DNA of 64,000 nt. Source: Trichoplax adhaerens (taxonomy: Eukaryota > Placozoa > Uniplacotomia > Trichoplacea > Trichoplacidae). Every line of letters starts with the position of its first letter. The first letter of the stretch is position 1. The DNA lies in assembly GCF_000150275.1 (NCBI RefSeq), contig NW_002060943.1:10974878-11038877 (forward strand), in the 5' to 3' direction. The notes beneath the pieces are model-generated. The model did no database searches. It was not told the DNA's origin and saw nothing but the letters and a program-made list of their open reading frames with translations. This document shows, in pieces, positions 14,801-23,800 of the stretch. Both the position numbers and the translations under genes were made by a program.

Positions 14801-17800
14801 TGCATAACCGATAAATTTGGTATAAATGAATAGGACCTAATAGGAATGGCGACACCCGACTCGTAGATGTAAGCAATGATCATAAGCACGGACGAGTGGA
14901 AGTTTTCTACAATGGAACTTGGGGAACAGTTTGTAGTGATGGTTTCGAATTAACCTCTGCTCACGTTGTATGCAAGCAATTAGGATTTTATCGAGCTTCT
15001 ACTTTTAGTCGAACGAGTGAAAACTCGCCTGCGTATCAGAATGTGCCAATTGTTTTGGATAATGTACACTGCACTGGCACCGAATTATCTATATCTCAAT
15101 GCAGCAACACTGGCTGGCTTGTAGCTAACGGCTGTACTCATCACAAAGATGTTGAAGTAACTTGCCAAGGTAGAGGATTGTAGTTTTATTTACAAGAACC
15201 ACTATCAAGTAGCGTAAAGAAAATTTGGAATTTGTCGTATTGAGTAAATCATCTTCTGTATGTTTCTGAAGAGCGCCTGTATGAAAAGTTATAGTAAAAA
15301 TTGTAATCTTATTATGCACGTCATTATTGGTATTATAATAATTCTTATGGATACTAATACATTCCAAATATAGTTTGTAACGGCAATTAAATATAGATTT
15401 AGCTAGAAATAACGTTTTCTTCTCATTTAACCCTGATTTCTAGATGCATGTCAAGTAGCAAAGTGCGTCAATGGCCAATGTGTTGAACAATTTAATACTT
15501 ATAAATGTGTCTGCCAACCCGGATGGGCAGGGGATAGCTGTGAATTACGTGAGTCAGTAAATTCTCTCTAAGAAAAAAATCATGAAATAAAGCACGAGTA
15601 GCTGTTTGAACATATTACATAAGAGATCTACGTATATCAACTAAAAAATCCATAACTACTAATTCTTGACAATTAGTGTATGAAAAGCGTAATGGCTTTA
15701 TGTTTTCATAATTCTAGCAGATTTTTAGTATTTTATATAATCCTACCTTTTTCGAAATATTATAGGTGGAATTGTTTATCACACCCCACAGCAGATTTTT
15801 AGTATTTTATATCATCCTACCTTTTTCGAAATATTATAGGTGACAATTGTTTATCACATCCATGTTCTGCTAATGCTACTTGCCTAAACAATCGATTTGG
15901 CTATATATGCCAATGTCCGACGTCATTTTACGGCAAAAACTGTGAACTTGGTAATTAATATTTTTCAATTAATAAATCTTCAAAATTTTAAGCTAGATTG
16001 AGTTAGCATTGAATAAATAAACTAAAATATAGGTCCTGCTAGCAATGGAGATGTTCACTTGGTCAATGGCAGCCAGCCGAATATTGGTAGGCTGGAAATG
16101 TATAACAATGGCATATGGGGAACCGTTTGCGGTACAAATTTTGATCAGAATGACACTATGGTTGTCTGTCGCCAGTTGGGTTATAAATTTGCATGGTATA
16201 GTCGATGTTGTGGAGTTCACGGAGCTGGTAATAATTACATGTGGTTGGATTCAGTCCACTGTAAAGGAGCAGAGCCTAACTTACTAGCATGTGAACATAG
16301 TGGTCTAGGACTACGCCGTTGCAATCCGTCTAGCACAGTATCTGTTGCTTGTCTAAGTATGTTGTATTAAATTTTGATTGAAACTACTCCTTTGAATTGT
16401 TTTAAATCAAGGTTTTCTGCTTTTAAAGTTCAAACTTAACTAAACTGTAACTAAAATTTTAGATGATGCCTGTTTATCAAGTCCTTGTTGGAATGGAGTT
16501 TGCATCTCAACACCAACTGGACACACATGTAATTGCTACGCTGGTTGGACCGGCCTTAACTGCGCCACAATCGGTAACTTGTCGCTAATTCATAATATTT
16601 AGATACTTGAAAGATGTTTAAATGGCTTCCTGTTACCATTAATTTTGTCATCAAATATTTTTAACTCTTGGTACTTGCTGACATTCATATAATAGGAACA
16701 CAAAATAATACTTGCGCTACAAACCCATGTCTGAATGGTAATTGCATCAACACCAATAATGGAAATAATTTTACTTGCCAATGCCAAGGAGGCTATACTG
16801 GTAGGCGTTGCGAAACAGGTAAACCTCAATCGAAATACTTTGTACGGATAGTTTGATATACTCCATATTTCAATAGTAATTGATTGTATATTAACTATAA
16901 TCTTTTTAACTTTCGGATTCTTCAGAAAATAGATGCCTCCTGTCACCTTGTGCCAATGGAACTTGCACTCCTCGACTTGGTGGTTTCACTTGTACCTGTT
17001 TATCTGGTTGGACAGGAGCATACTGCAACGCAAGTAAATCCAACTGATCACAAATTAATTTAAGGATAAATTAAATCTTTTGGCTTTTACATTTTATCTG
17101 ATTATTAAATAAGTGATTCCTTTATGGCTACCTATCTAACATAGGTAATAGCTGTGCTTCGAGTCCTTGTAGCGCCAACGCAACCTGTCAACAGAACATT
17201 GATGGTCATCAGTGCTTATGCACAATTGGCTATTACGGCAGTGTCTGTCAATATGGTTTGTTAAATCAACGCAGTTGTTTCAATATTTATATTGATCACT
17301 TAATGCGACGAAATTGACAAGTTACTTTCGCATACATGTATGCATATATGCAGGGCCAGCAGCTGATGGATCTTTAAGATTAGTCGGTAACATGGCTAAT
17401 AGGGGGTTACTAGAAGTTTATCGTAACGGCATGTGGGGTTCAGTTTGTGATGCTGGATTCGGTTATATGGAAGCAATGGTAGCGTGTCGCCAATTAGGAT
17501 ATAATACGGCTGTTCGTGTTCGCTGTTGTGCACTTTTTGGCAAGAGTACTGGCCCCATTTTGCTAGCCAATATCAATTGCACAGGTACAGAGCAATCTTT
17601 ACTCCAATGCACATATGAAAACTGGACATCGTCCATGACTGCTTGCACGCACAACAAAGATGTTGGAATCCAATGTTCAGGTAGGGTAAGATGTAATTGG
17701 TTAGGGTATTTATGAAACAATCTATGAAAGATCAAAGTCAGTCTTATAATTAAATTTGTCAGTACCGTACATTCTATATTTTCAACTTCTAAATTATTTA

Positions 17801-20800
17801 AATGATCATGCTACTTTCTGAAGACTGCTATACCTTACCAATAATTTTTTAAACTCTATATAGATGATTATTGTGCTTCCAGTCCATGTGTTTCTGGTTC
17901 ATGTAATTCGCTGATCAACGGATACAATTGTAGTTGTCTTACAGGTTATAGAGGCAAAAGATGTGAATTTAGTAAGTTAATGTTAATAAGACCATTACCA
18001 ATCGTAGAATGATCAAGGAATCTTAATAGATTGTATTGTTTATATCGTCAAAGTCTAATTTTATAAATTATTAATTATCCATTATAAAGTTGATGGATGT
18101 TCAGGGAGTCCATGTTCTACTAATGCTACCTGCCAAAACATTGGCAATACCTTCCGATGCTTGTGTCCTGGTACTTCTTATGGCTCAAATTGTGCCAACG
18201 GTAATAAAGCATGCTAGTAATACAAGACATTTTGTAATTGCCTTGTGCCAATTAGTCATTGACAATACTACTGAAAATCACTACAAAACTATATTTAATG
18301 TTTAAACCTACTATAGCTGGGCCTCCTGCAAATGGAGTTATACAATTAGCTGGATCAGCTCAACCAGATCAAGGCCGCGTAGAAGTCTATTACAATGGCA
18401 GCTGGGGCACTATCTGCGATAATAACTTCGACTTCAAAGATGCTACTGTTATTTGTCATCAGTTAGGCTATCTTACAGCACTTACAGCAGGTTGTTGTCC
18501 TATATCTGGACAAGGAACGGGATCAGTATGGCTTAGTAATTTGCAATGCGATGGTACGGAATCAACGATATCTAGCTGCAAGCATAACGGATGGGGAAAT
18601 AATACATGCGCCAATGCTAAAGATGCATCAGTCACCTGCACAAGTACGACATGATAGAAACCTAGTGATATAATGGTATTCTGATGTTGCGGTCTCAAGC
18701 ATATGCTTATACACGTAACAGATATTAATTTACAATACTTAACTTTAGATATATTTCTAACATAAATGCTTGGTAATATAGTGTCACGATATTAATATTT
18801 TAAAAATTAGTTTATATTAAGTTTTACTAAGTATCATTTTAAAGCAATCATTACCAGCTTGTAGACGAACAACTTATTATTTAAATTTTATTCTAAAATT
18901 TTTTCCATCCGATTTACAAACAGATAGTTTCTGTGCTTCGTCACCCTGCATTCTCGGTCAATGTGCAAGCAATAGCAATTCATATACGTGTACATGCATT
19001 TCTGGTTTTACTGGCGTTAACTGCGAATCAAGTGGGTTACAAACTTTATTACTTTTAAGCATCCATTAGCCCTACCAGATAAAATTAAACCATGCCAAAC
19101 CATATTTTCTACATAACTACATTTAAATTAATTTATCGGTCGCATTTTGATGTAATTATTGTAGTTTATTTAAATTTGGATTCTTCCTCCTGTAGGATAT
19201 GCCTGTTTCTCCAACCCATGTCCAGCTAACGCAACGTGTATCGGTGATAGCACATATTCATGTCAATGCCCTCCTGGTTATTATGGGCGATTCTGTGAAA
19301 AAGGTAGCGTATTTTTATAACCAAATAAATTTTTGCTGTATATGAAAAATATACGGTATGCTAAACTATATTAATTATAGTTATGGTGCTAACTATATAC
19401 TGTAACAAACTCTATATAGTGGCCTCTGTATTGCGATACTAGAGAAACAGCAGAGGATGATTGTGTTCTTATTTGAAATTTCATAGGTCCAGTAAAAGAA
19501 GGAGATATAACATTAGTTAACGGACCGACAGCATTACGTGGTCGATTGGAAATATATCATAATGGCGAATGGGGAACAGTATGTGATCAAAACTTTAACA
19601 CTACTGATGGCAATGTTGTCTGTAGGCAATTGGGCTATGCTAGATCTGTTGGAGTAACGTGCTGTGGAGGAAACGGACAAGGAATAGGTAAAATCTGGCT
19701 CACCAATGTCCAGTGTAATGGCCAAGAAAGTACTTTATCTCAGTGTTCTCATACGGGCTGGAATAATAATACCTGTGCACACAGTCGGGACGTTGGAGTT
19801 AGCTGTCAACGTAAGCATAATAACATTGTCAATATTTGAAGATTTAATATGTTCGCTTAATAATTTTTAACGTTGATGTATCAGTATATATGGATAGCTA
19901 AATGCTAAATTGATCTGTAATACCTTTAGGCGACCCATGTACTCCATTCTCACCATGCTTCCGTGGATCTTGTGTAGCTATCAATTCGGTCAACTATACA
20001 TGCACGTGCTATCCAGGATATACTGGTAGAAACTGCGATCAAGGTAAGGATAAGTTTTTTAATATAGTAGATTGACATCATTATGATAACCTGTTCATCA
20101 GGAAATGCAAGTAGTGAGATATTAAACTCGAGTCAATATCGATTTGAAATTTAATGCAGCATTCTTGTATTGATTAATTAGTCGTTGATAATTGCTTACA
20201 AAATCCATGTTCAAGCAATGCCACTTGTCAATCATTCTTTGGTGGCTACAACTGTGTATGCCCAGGCACTTCATTTGGTCCAATGTGTGAATATGGTAAG
20301 TACCAATGTATAACTTGAGACGTAATTAAAGTCTATGGAAATTCTAGCTATGCAGCTATTTTAATTATTTGCTCTTATAAATACCAGCAGTAAGGTAGGC
20401 AAATTATGAAATGAATTATTTGTATGCTCTGATGTATAATAAATTACAATAACTGAACTACATTACAATCTACAGCTGCACCTCAAGAAGGTGATATTCA
20501 ACTCAACTACAATGTAGCTCCTGGAAATGGCTATTTATTGGTGTACCATAACAATCAATGGGGTAGAATTTGCTTTACTGGTTTCTCTCGTTACTCTGAC
20601 TTCAATCAGGAAGTAATTTGCAGACAGCTTGGATATCAAACATTTCAACCGTGGCTAGCACCGGGTATATATACAGTAGACAAGTCCGTTATCGTCAACG
20701 ATTTATATTGCAAAGGATCTGAAAGTTCGATCAGACAGTGTACCTACAGTAAGCAATCAACAGGCTTTTGTACTGGACCTAATGCTAACAGACCGATTGG

Positions 20801-23800
20801 TATTAAATGCACAAGTAAGTTACGTCCTTTATTTCAACGTTGTATTTTGTGATAAAAATTCTTTAAATAGCCACGGTACTGGCAAAGCATTCTTTGTTAA
20901 GAAAGTTGTTCCTTTATAACGGTAGATCATCCATGTTATGCAACTGCTGTATGCAATCATGGTTCATGCAGTGTCTTAACCAATGGTTCATATCAATGCT
21001 TCTGCTACCCTGGATGGTCGGGATCTAACTGTAATCAAAGTAAGTAATAAGTGAGAAAAGTAATTAACACTATGAGTAGTTATCTATACCCCTTAAATGA
21101 TCAAAACGCACCTTACATTCAGTGTAAAATTACTAACTGTTCGTTTCTAAAAATTCAAATCTTCACGTAGACATTAATGAATGCCAGTCTAATCCTTGCA
21201 GTTCCAACCCAAATATGGTATGCGTAGATGAAATTAATGGTTACTCTTGCAAATGTGCTGATGGCTATACTGGTTATCAGTGCCGCTACCGTAAGTTATT
21301 AATATCTAGGCAAATGGTTCCCGCGCAATATTGAGTCTATAATACAGTTAAAAAGATTATAAATGGCTTTAAACTAATTTTGAATCAAAATTTATAGAGG
21401 CAAACAAGATAGGAATACGCTTAGTCGATGGAGGATCTTATATAGAAGGTAGAATAGAAATTTATTCTCATGGTCAGTGGGGAACAATTTGTGGTGATAG
21501 TTGGAGCTTGGCCGACGGCAATGTAGTATGCCGTCAATTAGGTTTTCGTGGTGCTCAAGCGGTACCTAATATTCAACGATATGGTTATGCCACTGGTCCA
21601 ATTATCTTCGATGATGTTCATTGCGTCGGATTTGAAAGCTCAATTTCGAGATGTCGACATAGTAGAATAGGAATAACAAACTGTGGTCATGCCGAAGACG
21701 CGGCTATCATATGTCAAAGTAACTTTACTTGTAATATGTTAACTAGTTATGATAAATTAGTCTACGTTCCGAATTTAAGTTATTTTGATCGTATTATAAA
21801 CCTTAGATGCGCCATTCAACAGCACTATGTCTAAGCCGTCAAATACAACAAGGTTAGACGTATAATTGATGTTAGATTAAGTGAATAACAGTTAAATTTT
21901 AGCCATTAATACAATTGTTCTTCAATAGTTCTCCACTAGCTTCACTAATACCATGTATTCAGCGGCCTCCAGGTACAATAATCTCCCTGTATAATTCCAT
22001 TTGTTTTCATATTATATTATTTCGCTATGTAGTCACTTATAATTTTAATTTCCTGTAATAGCACTACAGCTTCCTTGCGACAGTTCGCCGTGCAGCGCTT
22101 TCAACACAACTTGTGTCAACATCTTCAGCGGAACATCCTTTTATTGCAAATGTAAAATGGGCTATTTCAATGGAATCGGCTGTATAACTGGTAACTGAGA
22201 CATTGATATAGATATCAATCCTATCATATATTATGAATATTAATCAATTAGTACATAGCAATAAAGAATGTATTTCTAACCTCAGAGTTTCTCATCACTT
22301 TTCACGAATTTAAATATAGCAATACTAGTACAATTTGAACAAAATCCGGTTGCGGCTTTTACGACCCTACCATTAACTTTAACTTGCTCAGCGTATGGTG
22401 ATCCATTACCAAAAATAGCATTCTATCGTGAATCTGAAGCGATTACCACCGGCCCTACTATATCAATATCAACAAGTACTAGCGGCAAATACACTGTAAC
22501 ATCAATACTTACAATATCTCAGATTCAATTCAACACCTTTGGTTCTTACTGGTGTACCGCTTCAAATTCTATCACAGTATCCAGTCAGAAGTTTATGTTT
22601 GGTAAAAACTCTTATCTTATTATGATAATACATACATCTTAGTGCTATCAAGTGAAGCTACCTATGTACTACATATACTATATAAATACTGTACGTATTA
22701 ATGTTTTGTTTCTACTACTTTTAACCAGCTCCTAAATCCTACTCTGTGACTCTAACATTGTCTACGCCGTATGTAAATGCCTATTCTAACCCTAACAGCG
22801 TAGAATTCCGAAATATCGAAAGCAGTGTGACCAATCAAGTAATATTCGATTACAATTTATATATTAATTAAGACCCGGATATATAATCAAGAAGTTTTCA
22901 ATTAAAATATGTAGCTACCGGTAGTTTACTTAAAATTAATATTTCGTTAAATTTTAATACCCCGGTAATCTATTAATTAGTTTTGCTAAATTGCTTCCAA
23001 ATTAGAATAAGTAGCTACTGTTAATTGAGTTAAAACTGACATTTTGGTACATTTAGGTTAGGCAAACTTTTGCAGCGAACGCTGTATCAAGCAACAGCTT
23101 TGTAGACGTCAGAGTTGTTTCTATTAGGTAAGCTTCTAAATGGCAGTATACAGTACGCTTCTCTTAATATTTACTGCCGGAAATGAGTGCAAAGTCTGTT
23201 TTAACGTTTGACGATGATGTGTACTAATCTTAGTTTCAATAATTTTACTTAACAGTCGCTGTAGTACCTGTGCTAGTAGCAGTATCAACGTCAACTGTGC
23301 TATCTATTTGAGATCGACTTCCACCGTACTTCTCAACCAAGTGCAACAAGTTGCAAACACTATTAAATCTATCGGTAGCATTCAAGTAGCCAACACCACT
23401 ACTAATAGTAAGTAACTGGTATATGAGTAAACGTGATACCGAGATATTAGATGAAAATTTATACTTAATACAATCATTTTTACCATAATAAATTTAAGGC
23501 ACTTTAATAATCGAAATTTTTTACCGACTTATCCTCACTAGATTATAACCTTTGCAGTACATCCTTGAATAACTGTAGCCAAAATCAAAATTGTATGACA
23601 ATTGGATCATCTATTCGATGTGATTGTAAACCAGGATTTAAGAAAAACGGCACTGTTTGTTCAGGTAATATTAACAAGAGCTGTCATTAGAAGAAAATAG
23701 TTTTACGGAAAACGGTCCTAAATATCGCCATAGTGAAATAGCTTTAAACTATCCTTAGAAGTACTCTATTTTTATTACCGCATTAGGCTAAATATTTCTA

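Larger units (their letters stand above)
13531..22601 (+). repeat. Block B of a 29-exon tandem duplication
   Basis: Exons 32-60 (5,094 coding bases). Fourteen of the 29 exons have exactly the same length as their block A partner. All others differ by 3, 6 or (linkers) 9 and 15 bases, so frame is kept. Introns have diverged fully in length and sequence, so the duplication is old and is not an assembly repeat. Confidence 0.9.

Noticed and set aside
3004-22601. Block duplication as an assembly artefact
   Set aside because: Partner exons differ at many positions, introns are unrelated in length and sequence, and one duplicate lost a conserved Cys. An artefact would be near identical.
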